Below are positions 35,601 through 44,407 of a stretch of 64,000 nucleotides of DNA, piece by piece. How positions within the stretch are numbered: position 1 is the stretch's first letter; each line of letters begins with the position of its first letter. The stretch lies in the NCBI RefSeq assembly GCF_004360145.1, contig NZ_SAIT01000003.1, forward strand, positions 395,907 through 459,906, in the 5' to 3' direction. A program made the position numbers and the translations under genes. A model generated the notes under the pieces. The model did not search any database, was not told the DNA's origin, and saw only the letters and a program-made list of their open reading frames with translations. This stretch comes from Aliiroseovarius marinus (lineage in GTDB: Bacteria; Pseudomonadota; Alphaproteobacteria; Rhodobacterales; Rhodobacteraceae).

Positions 35601-36352
35601 GCCCCGGATAGCTCAAGCGTTGCGGGCTCCAATCGGCCTGACAGCACGGGCAGGACAAAAACCGAGCCTTCGACCGCATTCAGGCGCCCAATCTCTAACC
35701 CCGTCTCGTCGCGCACGCCCAGATCCACCAAACGCAACCGGGGCCGACCGTTTCCGGAAACCCCTAACTCAATCCGCGCAAGCGACAGGGTCACCGCACT
35801 GGATTGGTCGTTCAACCGCTCTTCAACTGTCCGCGCCACCCAATCCGGCATCGCAATGACCCGGCCCGTGGCCGACATGGACACCAGCGCCAAGAACAGG
35901 GCCACGGCCACGAACATCATGATCGTCCAGACGCCCATACGGCGTTTGAGTTTGCGCGATGACCTGCGGTCCGATGCGGACGGGGCTGAGACCTGCGCCG
36001 CCGCGCTTTCCCCGGGGGCCACACGGGACGGGACGACATCAAGCGGCGCCGCCTTTGGCGCGTCGCCCTTCGAGGGCTGAAGGCCTTGGTGCGTTTTCTT
36101 GGCGACGGCAGGCTCTTTGGGCGCAGGCTTGGCGAGGTTTCTGGCTCCGAGCGGCCGCCGCACGTGCAACAATGCCTGCTCAATCAACCCACGCAGCGGC
36201 AACCTGCGCGCGCTGGCGGCCAGCACCGCAGCCTCGGCCTGCTCAACCGACAGATCCTCGGGCGTATCAGCCCCCTGTGACGCCGCCTTCGGCGCACCAC
36301 CTTCCGGGGGCACGCCAGTCAGGTCATCTTCTGGCGTTTTTTCACTGGTCAT
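32651..36352 (-). CDS. Giant AsmA/YhdP-like envelope protein (DUF3971)
   Basis: A 1233-residue protein with a long Pro/Ala/Lys-rich cytoplasmic N-terminus (about 1-135), one membrane helix (about 141-160) and over 1000 residues of beta-rich periplasmic repeat. The middle carries DUF3971-type sequence and the end an AsmA-like domain (FRLDPEKVTIYESSASGHSMG and the final SVNPLSVFTPGF). AsmA-like proteins such as YhdP and TamB form hydrophobic grooves that carry phospholipid toward the outer membrane, so the same role is likely. The disordered N-terminus is unusually long for YhdP. It ends 36 bp before queA. Confidence 0.83.
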   Translation of the reverse strand: MTSEKTPEDDLTGVPPEGGAPKAASQGADTPEDLSVEQAEAAVLAASARRLPLRGLIEQALLHVRRPLGARNLAKPAPKEPAVAKKTHQGLQPSKGDAPKAAPLDVVPSRVAPGESAAAQVSAPSASDRRSSRKLKRRMGVWTIMMFVAVALFLALVSMSATGRVIAMPDWVARTVEERLNDQSSAVTLSLARIELGVSGNGRPRLRLVDLGVRDETGLEIGRLNAVEGSVFVLPVLSGRLEPATLELSGAQITVRRQADGAFALSFGQGVGASGDFASLLDGIDQVFADGVLSHTDEIRADSLTITLEDARTGRIWQVTDGALVITQDAEHVSMSVSFDVFNQTETLAETVLEFRSAKTSSAAEFTARFKNALSADIAAQTPLLTFLGVVDAPISGELLTVVDDEGAISDLAGFLEFGAGAISPNGGAKPARFNGGRVYIDYDPERERMDFSEMSLSSDWVQASAEGHAYLRGWTGGWPTEMIGQVQLSEAKLNPSELFEEAVLVGQGGADFRLRLDPFEVEIGQAYVTHEDRHIAGSGRIAVDGGAWSLGFDSRAEKVTPDQVVALWPEARSARVRTWIRDNVSGGQFHDVAIAWRKRGDAPAHLNLSASYQDMSIRAVKNMQPIEYADGRLVIEGRRLSVVADRGVVRPRSPDGRIAGVLDVSGTTFVIPKMGKPRPADADPNLPVRPVPAEVDLSVSGPVTAALHLLNSKPFQVFRTSDGKMGPDMATGRATVRGRVDVQMQPQAPRSAITYDLSADLRNVESTKIVPGHALKLPNATMRFDEAGLSLRGQGTLSGLPLSGLWELPFEAGKATGPSTVTGRFPLNTQMLEVFKVGLPEGTVRGEGRGDYKIVLNKDAPPRLTLEGDLKGVALSIPPLGWSKPKEADGQITLTADLGAVPQIDQLALTTSGLSAAGRINLHPEGGFDTAVFDRVKLGGWLDAQVTLTGRGDGVPVAVTVNGGTIDLRGATVGANRGSGGSQGDTPINLKLDRLTIAEGIVLTPFEAELTSGATGLSGRFEGRVSGKPVIRGVTAPQPNGTAFRIKARNAGRVMREAGLFKSAKGGKMELILTPAGGKGVYEGSLTITDNIDVHDAPAMAELLSAISVIGLLQQLGGQGIPFTDVNARFRLDPEKVTIYESSASGHSMGISMDGYYYLGSERMQMQGVISPFYAVNSAGRIFARKGEGLVGFNYQLGGTASAPDVSVNPLSVFTPGFFRDIFRRDPPPRPE

Positions 36353-36547
36353 TTTGCCTGTCGGACCGGCTCTTGCAGCCCCCTGTATTTTCCATCATTC
36401 TGCCCAAAACAACGCGGCGGCGAAAGGCTTGAATAGGGGTAAGTACCCGATTTTTCTCGCTTCGGCCGGTGCAACACCGCAAAACACCTCGTGCTGGCGC
36501 AGAACCTGATAAGGCTCTAACGGCTCAACGGAAGGAACGCTAGAAAC

Positions 36548-37027
36548 ATGACCCAGACCATGCCCGCAGTTGGCGACATCGCGCCGGATTTCACGCTTCC
36601 GCAGGATGGCGGCGCGCCCATTTCTCTGTCTGACCTCGCGGGCGCGCCCGTGGTTCTATTCTTCTATCCCAAGGACAACACCCCCGGCTGCACCACCGAA
36701 GCGCTGGATTTCACCGCCCTTCTGCCCGAGTTTCAGGCACTTGGCGTGCATGTCTTGGGTGTGTCGAAAGACAGCCTGAAGAAGCACGAAAACTTCCGCA
36801 CGAAACACGCGCTTGGCATTCCGCTTTTGTCCGATGCCGAAGGCGACGTCTGCGAACGCTACGGCACGTGGGGCGAGAAAAAGAACTATGGCCGCACTTA
36901 TATGGGCATCACCCGCACCACCTTCCTGATCGGCGCAGATGGGCGCATCGCGCAGGTGTGGGAGAAGGTGAAGGTGAAAGAGCACGCCCAAGCTGTGCTG
37001 GACGCCGCCCGCGAACTGGTAGGTTAA
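36548..37027 (+). CDS. bcp: Peroxiredoxin (BCP/PrxQ family)
   Basis: A 159-residue thiol peroxidase that reduces hydrogen peroxide and organic hydroperoxides. The peroxidatic cysteine is C48 in NTPGCTTEALDF, after FFYPKDNTPG. The cysteine five residues later that resolves the disulfide in E. coli BCP is missing (Leu53). The only other cysteine, near residue 103 (DVCERYG), would have to serve, or the enzyme works as 1-Cys. It is followed after 2 bp by a DUF455 gene, an operon pairing. Confidence 0.92.
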   Translation: MTQTMPAVGDIAPDFTLPQDGGAPISLSDLAGAPVVLFFYPKDNTPGCTTEALDFTALLPEFQALGVHVLGVSKDSLKKHENFRTKHALGIPLLSDAEGDVCERYGTWGEKKNYGRTYMGITRTTFLIGADGRIAQVWEKVKVKEHAQAVLDAARELVG

Positions 37028-37029
37028 GC

Positions 37030-37902
37030 ATGACGGGTCTTTCCAAACCCTTGGCGCAAATGGCGGACGAGGTGCTGCGCACCGCAGATGGCCGCGAAAA
37101 GACCGCCTTGGCGCGACGCTATGCGGCGGAATGGTTCGCCGCGCGCGAGGCCGGGCAGATCACCTCTCCCCTGCAAGATCGGGCTGCGGTGATTGGCGAC
37201 GCAACGCCGCCGGACTTCCCGGCGCGCCCCGAAAAGCCCGAGCTGAAAGATCCCCGCGACGTGCCGCGACGTCGCCCCGGATCGCGCCAAGGTCAAATCG
37301 CGCTTCTCCATGCCGTCGCGCATATCGAATTGAACGCGGTCGACCTGCATTGGGACATCATCGCGCGGTTTACTGATACTCCGATGCCCTTGGGGTTCTA
37401 TGATGACTGGGTGAAAGCCGCTGAAGAAGAAGCCAAGCATTTCAATCTGGTAAGCGATTGCCTTGAGGCGCTGGACAGCCACTATGGCGCGCTGGCCGCC
37501 CATGCGGGCATGTGGAAGGCAGCCGAGGATACGGCCACAGACATTCTGGGTCGCTTGGCAGTGGTTCCCATGGTGCTGGAAGCGCGCGGATTGGATGTGA
37601 CCCCCGGCATGATCGACATTTTCAAGAAGGCTGGGTTGGACGACACGGTCGCCGCACTCGAAGTGATTTATGCCGAAGAGGTCGGGCACGTGGCCTATGG
37701 CTCGAAATGGTTCCATTTCCTTTGCGGGCGACACGAGCTGGACCCGAAAGAGACGTTCCACGAGTTGGTGCGCACCTATTTCCACGGGGCGCTCAAACCG
37801 CCCTTCAATGAAGAGAAACGGGCAGAAGCTGGCCTACCACCGGACTTCTATTGGCCACTGGCCGAGGAAACGCCGGACCGCCCGCGCGGGACACCGCGGT
37901 AG
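37030..37902 (+). CDS. DUF455 ferritin-like protein
   Basis: A 290-residue protein of the DUF455 family with a ferritin-like helical bundle. Candidate di-metal ligands are visible in AHIELNAVDLHWD (about 97-109), AAEEEAKHFNLV (about 127-138), VLEARGLDV and YAEEVGHVAYG. This E/H pattern resembles the MiaE-type hydroxylases. The substrate is not known. It begins 2 bp after bcp, so a role connected with oxygen or peroxide chemistry is reasonable but unproven. A long hairpin ends the unit. Confidence 0.83.
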   Translation: MTGLSKPLAQMADEVLRTADGREKTALARRYAAEWFAAREAGQITSPLQDRAAVIGDATPPDFPARPEKPELKDPRDVPRRRPGSRQGQIALLHAVAHIELNAVDLHWDIIARFTDTPMPLGFYDDWVKAAEEEAKHFNLVSDCLEALDSHYGALAAHAGMWKAAEDTATDILGRLAVVPMVLEARGLDVTPGMIDIFKKAGLDDTVAALEVIYAEEVGHVAYGSKWFHFLCGRHELDPKETFHELVRTYFHGALKPPFNEEKRAEAGLPPDFYWPLAEETPDRPRGTPR

Positions 37903-37958
37903 CCCGCACAAAATCCCGCGTAAGTAGAGCCAAAACCCTCGTCTTGGCGCCAAATCTG

Positions 37959-38000
37959 ACAGGGCAGGATTTCCAGACCGGGAGTTCCCTGCCCTGTTTA
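37959..38000 (+). terminator. Probable terminator of bcp-DUF455
   Basis: ACAGGGCAGG (37959-37968) pairs perfectly with CCTGCCCTGT (37988-37997) across a 19-nt loop, followed by TTTACTT. Confidence 0.6.
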
Positions 38001-38171
38001 CTTAAAATCGGCAGAAAATTGCCCGTTTCAGCGTGGCAAGCCGATGAATTTCCCAAATTTTCTTGCGTGAACGCAGGCACCACGCTAAGCACCACGGGTC
38101 TGACGGCTCGCCTTCAAGAGCACCCATTCGCCGCGGACAGGGGACGTAAGGAAGACACTGGGGATTGCGCA

Positions 38172-39491
38172 TTGCATAACCATCTGATCGCGAAGACCAA
38201 TCATCTGCTCGAGCGGGTTTTTCCCGAGCAGCGCCTGTTCCTGCGATCCGAGGAAGGCACGCGATTCATCCGGCTGTCGCCGCTGACCCAAGCCCTCGGT
38301 TGGACCGGGTCTGCCGCCTTCTTTGCCTGGTCGATCATCGCCACCGCTGTTCTGCTGATGGATTCGATTGGGTCGGGCAACCTGCGCGATCAGGCACAGC
38401 GGGACAAACAGCTTTACGAACAGCGCGTGCAAACCTTGTCCGAAGAACGCGACGCCCGCACCTCGGAAGCGATTGCGGCGCAAGAACGCTTCAATCTGGC
38501 GCTGTCGCAAATCTCGGAAATGCAAAGCGAGCTTCTGGCGTCCGAAGAACGCCGCCGCGAGTTGGAAACTGGAATCGGCGTCATTCAGTCGACCCTGCGC
38601 CGCACCATCGGCGAACGTGATCAAGCGAAGGGTAGCTTGGAACAGGTGCTCGCAGAAGCACGTGAAAACGCCGACAATGCCGCCCCGGGCGCGACCGCCG
38701 TCGCCAGCAACGCCACGCTGACCTTCATGACGGAAGAACTGGCCCGCACCGCCGCCGAGCGCGACAAGGTCGCCGCCAGCGCCGCCGAGGCCGAGAAATT
38801 CGCCCAAGACATGATGTACGAGGCGCGCCTTAAAGAAGAGCTTAACGACCAGATCTTCCGCCAGCTGGAAGATGCAGTATCGATTTCGCTCGAACCGCTG
38901 GACAAAATGTTTGCCAAGTCCGGCATGTCCGTCGACAACATTCTGGGCCAGATCCGCCGAGGCTATTCCGGTCAGGGCGGCCCGCTCACCCCGCTGATCC
39001 TGTCCACCAGCGGCGGGGCCCCCGATCCTGACACCGAACGCGCCAACCGCATTCTGGGTGAACTGGATCGTATGAACCTCTATCGTATCGCTGCCCAGAA
39101 AATGCCCTTTGGCATGCCTGTGAAGTCAAACTTCCGCTTCACCTCGGGCTTTGGCACCCGCTGGGGCCGCATGCACAATGGCACAGATTTCGCCGCCCCC
39201 ATCGGCACCCCGGTCTATGCACCGGCGGATGGGGTCGTCATTCACGCCGGTTGGTCTTCGGGCTATGGCCGGCTTATCAAGATCCAACACGAGTTCGGCA
39301 TCGAAACCCGTTACGCCCATTTGTCGCGCATGAATGTGCAGAAAGGACAAAGGGTCTCGCGCGGGGATCGAATTGGTGATATTGGAAACAGCGGACGCTC
39401 GACCGGGCCGCATCTTCACTATGAAGTGCGCGTGGGCGGACGTCCGATCAACCCCATGATCTATATCAAGGCAGCACGCGATGTTTTCTAA
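38172..39491 (+). CDS. M23 (LytM) murein endopeptidase with membrane anchor and coiled coil
   Basis: A 439-residue inner-membrane protein. A cytoplasmic N-terminus (VFPEQRLFLRSEEGTRFIRL) precedes one membrane helix (about 43-63), a long coiled coil (about 75-240) and a complete LytM zinc peptidase domain at the C-terminus: H335-x3-D339 (HNGTDFAAP) and H414-L-H416 (GPHLHYE). All metal ligands are present, so it should cut peptidoglycan cross-links. The best start is TTG at 38172, with GGGGA upstream; no ATG exists between the upstream stop region and the membrane helix. Its last 11 nt overlap the bactofilin gene, a pairing known to shape cells in other alphaproteobacteria. Confidence 0.88.
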   Translation: MHNHLIAKTNHLLERVFPEQRLFLRSEEGTRFIRLSPLTQALGWTGSAAFFAWSIIATAVLLMDSIGSGNLRDQAQRDKQLYEQRVQTLSEERDARTSEAIAAQERFNLALSQISEMQSELLASEERRRELETGIGVIQSTLRRTIGERDQAKGSLEQVLAEARENADNAAPGATAVASNATLTFMTEELARTAAERDKVAASAAEAEKFAQDMMYEARLKEELNDQIFRQLEDAVSISLEPLDKMFAKSGMSVDNILGQIRRGYSGQGGPLTPLILSTSGGAPDPDTERANRILGELDRMNLYRIAAQKMPFGMPVKSNFRFTSGFGTRWGRMHNGTDFAAPIGTPVYAPADGVVIHAGWSSGYGRLIKIQHEFGIETRYAHLSRMNVQKGQRVSRGDRIGDIGNSGRSTGPHLHYEVRVGGRPINPMIYIKAARDVF

Positions 39492-40011
39492 AAGCAAGAT
39501 CAACGAGCCCGGCCCCAAGGCTGGCGACAAGGACACCAAACCCGCAGCGGCTCCTGCCGCTGACAAGCCGGCGATCCCGCCCAAGGCATCGACACCGCCC
39601 GTGCCGTCTTCGGCCCCGAAAGCCAAGCCGCCCGCATCGACCCTGTCGTCTGACATTGTCATCAAGGGTGACATCAAGTCGACCGGCGACATCATCGTTG
39701 AAGGCACCGTGGAAGGTGACATCCGCGCCCACCAGCTGACCGTTGGCGAAGGCGCCACCGTACGCGGCGAAGTGGTTGGCGACGACGTTGTGATCAACGG
39801 CCGCATCGTTGGCCGCCTGCGGGGCCTGAAAGTCCGCCTGACCGCCACGGCACGCGTCGAGGGTGACATCATTCACAAAACCATCGCCATCGAAAGCGGT
39901 GCGCATTTTGAAGGCTCGGTACAGCGTCAGGACGATCCGCTGTCGGGTGGTGCGAAGAAGATTCAGCCTGCTGCTGCCCCTGCCCCTGCGGCAGCTGCTG
40001 AAAAAGCCTAA
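39481..40011 (+). CDS. Bactofilin (polymer-forming cytoskeletal protein)
   Basis: A 176-residue bactofilin. The central right-handed beta-helix (about 55-150) shows the repeating pattern IVIKGDIKSTGDIIVEGTVEGD, VVGDDVVINGRIVGRL and ARVEGDIIHKTI. The flanks are Pro/Ala/Lys-rich and disordered, as usual. Bactofilins polymerise without nucleotide at the inner face of the membrane and recruit cell-wall enzymes. Overlap with the LytM peptidase gene indicates that the two products are made together and act together. Confidence 0.93.
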   Translation: MFSKSKINEPGPKAGDKDTKPAAAPAADKPAIPPKASTPPVPSSAPKAKPPASTLSSDIVIKGDIKSTGDIIVEGTVEGDIRAHQLTVGEGATVRGEVVGDDVVINGRIVGRLRGLKVRLTATARVEGDIIHKTIAIESGAHFEGSVQRQDDPLSGGAKKIQPAAAPAPAAAAEKA

Positions 40012-40039
40012 GCCTGGGAAATCCCGGACTGTTCCAAAA

Positions 40040-40064
40040 AAAGGCCGCCTGATGGGCGGCCTTT
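40040..40064. terminator. Terminator after bactofilin (bidirectional)
   Basis: AAAGGCCGCC (40040-40049) and GGCGGCCTTT (40055-40064) form a 10-bp stem; an A-run on the left allows use by the opposing DUF2189 gene too. Confidence 0.82.
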
Positions 40065-40086
40065 GCTATTCTAGGGCTGTGTTGTG

Positions 40087-40875
40087 TTAGTCTTCGAAGG
40101 ACATGACCTTCTTGTACAAATGCCAGGTTGCGTGACCCAATACGGGCAGCACGATGAACAGGCCAAAGAACAGTGGTACCATCGCCAGCACCATCAACAC
40201 CGTGACCAGAGCGCCCCAGAAAACCATTGGAACAAAGTTCTGCACCACGGATTGGAACGAATAGATCATGGCCGAGATGAAATCCATCTCGCGATCCAAG
40301 AGCATCGGTAGGCTGCTCACAGTCAGGGCAAAGGCCACAAAGGCCATGATGCCGCCAACAACGGTGCCCACAGCCAGCATGGTGATCCCGTTGGTGTTCA
40401 GCAGCGCATCCTGCCAGTTCGACGTGATATTTGTCATAGGCTGCAGCCCCATGAACAGCATGAACACGATATGCGCCACGAAGATCCAGAACAGAAAGCC
40501 CATGATCAGAACCATTGCGATGGACGGGAACTGCCGGTCTTTTTGGTTAAACACCACACCCAGGATTTGCGCCCAATCAAGCGGGGCGCCGGTTTCCAGA
40601 CGGCGGCTGACCTCGTACAGGCCGACGGCCAGAAACGGGGCTAGAAACGGGAAGCCAAAGGCGACTGGAATGATCCAATAGCTTTGATCCATCACCTTGA
40701 ATTCGAGAAACAGAACAATGCCGCCCAGCACAAAAAACAGTGCGAAAAACAGCCCGAAGGCTGGCGCGGCTTTGAAATCCTGAAATCCTGATTTGAAGGC
40801 TGACAGCACATCCGAAATGGAAATGGATTGAATACTTGGTGGCGACGAGGCCTCCAAAGTGGTTGCGTCAGACAT
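40087..40875 (-). CDS. DUF2189 integral membrane protein
   Basis: A 262-residue membrane protein with about six hydrophobic segments. The N-terminal half has the DUF2189 look (ISDVLSAFKSGFQDFKAAPAFGLFFALFFVLGGI). Helices pair around short loops up to PLFFGLFIVLPVLGHATWHLYKKV at the end, a frequent closing motif. Function is unknown. The start at 40875 has GGGAGGAAAA just upstream, preferred over more distant in-frame codons. It is tail to tail with bactofilin. Confidence 0.83.
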   Translation of the reverse strand: MSDATTLEASSPPSIQSISISDVLSAFKSGFQDFKAAPAFGLFFALFFVLGGIVLFLEFKVMDQSYWIIPVAFGFPFLAPFLAVGLYEVSRRLETGAPLDWAQILGVVFNQKDRQFPSIAMVLIMGFLFWIFVAHIVFMLFMGLQPMTNITSNWQDALLNTNGITMLAVGTVVGGIMAFVAFALTVSSLPMLLDREMDFISAMIYSFQSVVQNFVPMVFWGALVTVLMVLAMVPLFFGLFIVLPVLGHATWHLYKKVMSFED

Positions 40876-41139
40876 TTTTCCTCCCTGCACGTATCTTATT
40901 TTTGTTTTCGCGCGCAGACCGAGTGTTGCGGGTGAATTTGCATCCGTCAAGTTTCTGAATGCGTTAATCTTTCCGCCCAACACCCTGATGACAGCGATAA
41001 AAAGGCCCGGGATCGTCCAAGCGAAAGAACAAAGGCTTGACCCGGATAGAGCGAACGCGCTTTCGTGCAATAGGTTCAATCGGCGCCCTCGGCTTGCCTA
41101 TGGCTGCGCGTCCGATGTGTGTGTGACAGGGATTATGAC

Positions 41140-41943
41140 ATGCCATTTCTGAAAAAACTCATCGCTGTTGGAGGCCTCCTTTGCCTGACCTCGGGCGCGG
41201 CGATGGCCGCCAAATGCGGCAACACCTCCGCGGGGTTTGACGCGTGGAAATCCGACTTTGCCAAGCAGGCGCAGCGGTCGGGGGTTGGCAAGCGTGGGCT
41301 GCAGGCCTTGGCGGCGGCACGCTATTCACAGACCACGATCAATGCCGACCGCAACCAGAAGTCCTTCCGCTACACGCTTGCCAAGTTCATGCAGATCAGG
41401 GGCGCGGCCACGATCGAAGCGCAAGGGCGCAAGCGGTTGGCGAAGAACCCGCAATTCTATCAGTCGCTCGAGAAACGCTATGGCGTGCCGGCGGGCGTAT
41501 TGCTGGCAATTCATGGGATGGAGACCGGGTTCGGCGGCTTCATGGGCGACACGCCAGTCGTCTCGGCGATTACCACATTGGCGTACGACTGCCGCCGGTC
41601 TGATTTCTTCAAGCCCCACGCAATTGGCGCGCTGAAACTGGTGGATCAGGGCACGATCACCGGCGCGACGCTTGGCGCCAAACACGGCGAACTTGGCCAT
41701 ACCCAATTCCTGCCCGGCAATGCCTATAAATACGGGGTCGATGCCTCGGGCGACGGGCGCGTGGATCTGTACAATCTGGCCGATGCGATGGCGACCACGG
41801 CAAATTTCCTGCGCAAGAAGGGCTGGAAACGGGGCAAAGGCTATCAAGAGGGCCAACCAAATTTCCGCGTGATCAAGGAATGGAACGCGGCGACGGTTTA
41901 TCAGCAAGCCATCGCGATCATGGCAGCGAATATCGACAGATAA
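41140..41943 (+). CDS. Lytic murein transglycosylase (MltB-like)
   Basis: A 267-residue exported enzyme. The signal peptide is residues 1-22 (LIAVGGLLCLTSGAAMAA). The catalytic glutamate is in HGMETGFGGFMGDTPVVSAI, with GELGHTQFLPGNAYKYGVDASGDGRVDLYN forming the substrate groove, as in MltB-type transglycosylases. It cleaves glycan strands to 1,6-anhydromuramyl products in the periplasm. Its size is smaller than E. coli MltB because it lacks the C-terminal peptidoglycan-binding part. It follows a 260-bp gap after the divergent DUF2189 gene and ends at a terminator. Confidence 0.9.
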   Translation: MPFLKKLIAVGGLLCLTSGAAMAAKCGNTSAGFDAWKSDFAKQAQRSGVGKRGLQALAAARYSQTTINADRNQKSFRYTLAKFMQIRGAATIEAQGRKRLAKNPQFYQSLEKRYGVPAGVLLAIHGMETGFGGFMGDTPVVSAITTLAYDCRRSDFFKPHAIGALKLVDQGTITGATLGAKHGELGHTQFLPGNAYKYGVDASGDGRVDLYNLADAMATTANFLRKKGWKRGKGYQEGQPNFRVIKEWNAATVYQQAIAIMAANIDR

Positions 41944-41955
41944 GCGGCCATGAAA

Positions 41956-41985
41956 AAGCCCCGGCCAGTGGGTCTGACCGGGGCT
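41956..41985. terminator. Terminator between the transglycosylase gene and prfB
   Basis: AAGCCCCGG (41956-41964) pairs with CCGGGGCTT (41977-41985). The A-run before it makes it usable on the minus strand for prfB. Confidence 0.8.
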
Positions 41986-42007
41986 TGCTGTGTCGCTCAG
42001 TGCGGGC

Positions 42008-43135
42008 TTAGTCGTCTGCGTTCGCCTCGGACCGAGATTTACCGGCCACGTCTTGTGCCAGAACTGACGCCATGAACGCATCCAGATCGCCGTCCAGAAC
42101 ACCCTTGGTGTCCGACGTCTCGTGCCCCGTGCGCAGGTCTTTCACCATCTGATAGGGCTGCAGCACGTACGAACGGATCTGGTTGCCCCAGCCCGCGTCG
42201 CCTTTGTTTTCATGCGCCTCGTTGATCGCGGCGTTCCGGCGATCCAGCTCCATCTGATAGAGGCGCGATTTCAGCGCTTTCATGGCGATGTCACGGTTCT
42301 GGTGCTGCGATTTTTCCGAACTGGTCGTGACGATCCCCGTCGGGATGTGGGTAATCCGCACAGCCGAGTCCGTCGTGTTCACGTGCTGACCACCCGCACC
42401 GGACGAACGATACGTGTCGATGCGAATGTCCGAGGGGTTCACCTCGATCTCGATATTGTCGTCGACCACGGGATAGACCCAGACCGAGCTGAACGAGGTG
42501 TGGCGCTTGGCCGCCGAGTCATAGGGCGAAATCCGCACCAGCCGGTGCACGCCGCTTTCCGACTTCAGCCAGCCATAGGCGTTGTGGCCAGAAATCTTGT
42601 AGGCGGCGGATTTAATGCCCGCCTCTTCGCCCGCGCTTTCCGACTGAAGCTCGACCTTGTAGCCATGCTTTTCGGCCCAGCGGACATACATCCGTGCCAG
42701 CATCGAGGCCCAGTCACAGCTTTCCGTGCCGCCCGCGCCCGAGTTGATTTCAAGGAAGGTGTCGTTGCTGTCAGCCTCGCCGTCCAGCAGCGCTTCCAGC
42801 TCGGCGGCGGCGGCTTTCTTGACCAAAGCCTTCAACGAGGATTCAGCGTCCGAGACAACCTCGTCATCTTCTTCCATTTCGCCCAGTTCGATCAGGTCAA
42901 TATTGTCCTGAAGGTCCTGCGCCATGGATTTATAGCTGTTCACGCTATCCAGCAGCGACTGACGTTCGCGCATCAGTTTCTGCGCGCGGTCGGGATCGTT
43001 CCACAGGTCCGGGTCTTCAGTCATCGCGTTGAATTCCTCCAACCGATGTTCCGCCGTGTCCCAACCGATCCGCTGCCGCAAAAGCGCCAGCGATTTTTCG
43101 ATTGCATCAACGTTGTTCTGAGCCTCTGCCCGCAT
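42008..43135 (-). CDS. prfB: Peptide chain release factor 2
   Basis: A 375-residue class 1 factor reading UAA and UGA. The GGQ motif is in GAGGQHVN. The codon-reading site is [15 protein letters not shown], with SPY where E. coli has SPF. The frame is continuous from MRAEAQNN through [14 protein letters not shown], so the programmed frameshift that regulates RF2 in many bacteria is absent. ATG 43135 is chosen by alignment with the normal N-terminus. It should be methylated by the PrmC encoded near 16 kb. Confidence 0.95.
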   Translation of the reverse strand: MRAEAQNNVDAIEKSLALLRQRIGWDTAEHRLEEFNAMTEDPDLWNDPDRAQKLMRERQSLLDSVNSYKSMAQDLQDNIDLIELGEMEEDDEVVSDAESSLKALVKKAAAAELEALLDGEADSNDTFLEINSGAGGTESCDWASMLARMYVRWAEKHGYKVELQSESAGEEAGIKSAAYKISGHNAYGWLKSESGVHRLVRISPYDSAAKRHTSFSSVWVYPVVDDNIEIEVNPSDIRIDTYRSSGAGGQHVNTTDSAVRITHIPTGIVTTSSEKSQHQNRDIAMKALKSRLYQMELDRRNAAINEAHENKGDAGWGNQIRSYVLQPYQMVKDLRTGHETSDTKGVLDGDLDAFMASVLAQDVAGKSRSEANADD

Positions 43136-43225
43136 GGGTTCGTTCCCTGTCCGAAATCTCGTCCCCCGCAATATCAACAGGGGCACGGATGGGCAAGCGC
43201 GGATGGATGCCCTGCCCCCAATAGA

Positions 43226-43258
43226 AAGGGCCGCAGAGGTCGTACCCCTACGGCCCCT
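43226..43258 (-). terminator. Terminator of the agl operon
   Basis: On the minus strand CGGGCC-type arms GGGCCG (43228-43233) and CGGCCC (43251-43256), extended by an imperfect inner stem, are followed by TTTCTAT. It ends aglEFGAK before prfB. Confidence 0.65.
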
Positions 43259-43295
43259 TGGCCATGTGAGTGGTTTGGGAGAGGACGGCCAGCCC

Positions 43296-44405
43296 TCAGG
43301 TCCGCATGGTGATGCCGTCCGCGAAAATCTGCAGTTTCGACGGGTCCGCGGTCAGGCGCACGCGTTGCCCCTTCAACTGGTCATGGATGCCAGGGAGCTT
43401 GGCAATCAGATGGGTTTGGTTGGCGCTGTCCGCCCCCTCGCCCACGGACATTTTCGCCGGGAGATACAGAAGCGAGACTTCGCCCAGTGCTTCGACAATC
43501 TCGACCTCGCCTTCGAAGATCGCGTCACCATCGGCGATCACGAAATCTTCGGGACGGACGCCCAGATTGACCACGCGGCCCATGTCGGCCTCGGTCGTGG
43601 CGATTTCGGTCGTGGCGACACCGCCCGCGTCCAACGTGACCTCGGTTTTCGCGCCGGTTGCGGTGATTTTGCCCGGCAAGAGGTTCATCGCGGGCGAGCC
43701 TATGAATTGCGCCACGAACTCGGTCCGGGGGCGTTCATACAGTTCCAGAGGACTGCCGACCTGCGCGATCCCCTTGTTGGCCAGAACCACGATGCGATCC
43801 GCCAGCGTCATCGCTTCGACCTGATCGTGGGTCACATAGATCATGGTGCTGTCGGGCATCGCCTCTTTCAACTGCGCAATCTCGATCCGGGTCGCGACCC
43901 GAAGCGCGGCGTCGAGGTTCGAGAGCGGTTCGTCAAACAGATAAACCTTGGGGTCGCGTACAATCGCGCGGCCAATCGCCACCCGCTGGCGCTGCCCGCC
44001 GGACAGCGCTTTGGGCAGGCGGTCCAGATAGGGCTCCAACTGCAACGCCTTGGCGGCACGATCCACTGCGGCGTCAATCTCGGCCTTGGGTTTCTTGGCG
44101 ATGTTCAACGCAAAGGCCATGTTGTCGCGCACCGTCATATGCGGATAGAGCGCATAGGACTGGAACACCATCGCGATGCCGCGTTGGCTGGGGGGGACGT
44201 CGTTCACCACCTGCCCGTCGATCTCCAACGTGCCATCCGTGATCTTCTCAAGCCCCGCGATCATGCGCAGAAGCGTGGATTTCCCGCAGCCCGAAGGCCC
44301 GACAAAGACGATCAGCTCGCCGGTTTTGATGTCCAGATCAATGTCGTTCAGGACGTTCACATTGCCATAGCTTTTGACAACATCTGTCAGCTTCAGATCG
44401 GCCAT
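43296..44405 (-). CDS. aglK: Glucoside ABC transporter ATP-binding protein
   Basis: A 369-residue MalK/UgpC-type ATPase. Walker [10 protein letters not shown] (35-43), signature [14 protein letters not shown], Walker [13 protein letters not shown], then a C-terminal TOBE-type regulatory domain (about 240-360). It powers the AglEFG system and may interact with regulators, as MalK does. The start at 44405 ([14 protein letters not shown]) matches the family. It is the last gene of the operon aglEFGAK, 2 bp after aglA. Confidence 0.92.
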   Translation of the reverse strand: MADLKLTDVVKSYGNVNVLNDIDLDIKTGELIVFVGPSGCGKSTLLRMIAGLEKITDGTLEIDGQVVNDVPPSQRGIAMVFQSYALYPHMTVRDNMAFALNIAKKPKAEIDAAVDRAAKALQLEPYLDRLPKALSGGQRQRVAIGRAIVRDPKVYLFDEPLSNLDAALRVATRIEIAQLKEAMPDSTMIYVTHDQVEAMTLADRIVVLANKGIAQVGSPLELYERPRTEFVAQFIGSPAMNLLPGKITATGAKTEVTLDAGGVATTEIATTEADMGRVVNLGVRPEDFVIADGDAIFEGEVEIVEALGEVSLLYLPAKMSVGEGADSANQTHLIAKLPGIHDQLKGQRVRLTADPSKLQIFADGITMRT

Positions 44406-44407
44406 GG

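Noticed and set aside
42008..43135. Programmed frameshift in prfB
   Set aside because: The reading frame is continuous through the region where the in-frame UGA normally lies, so no frameshift is needed.
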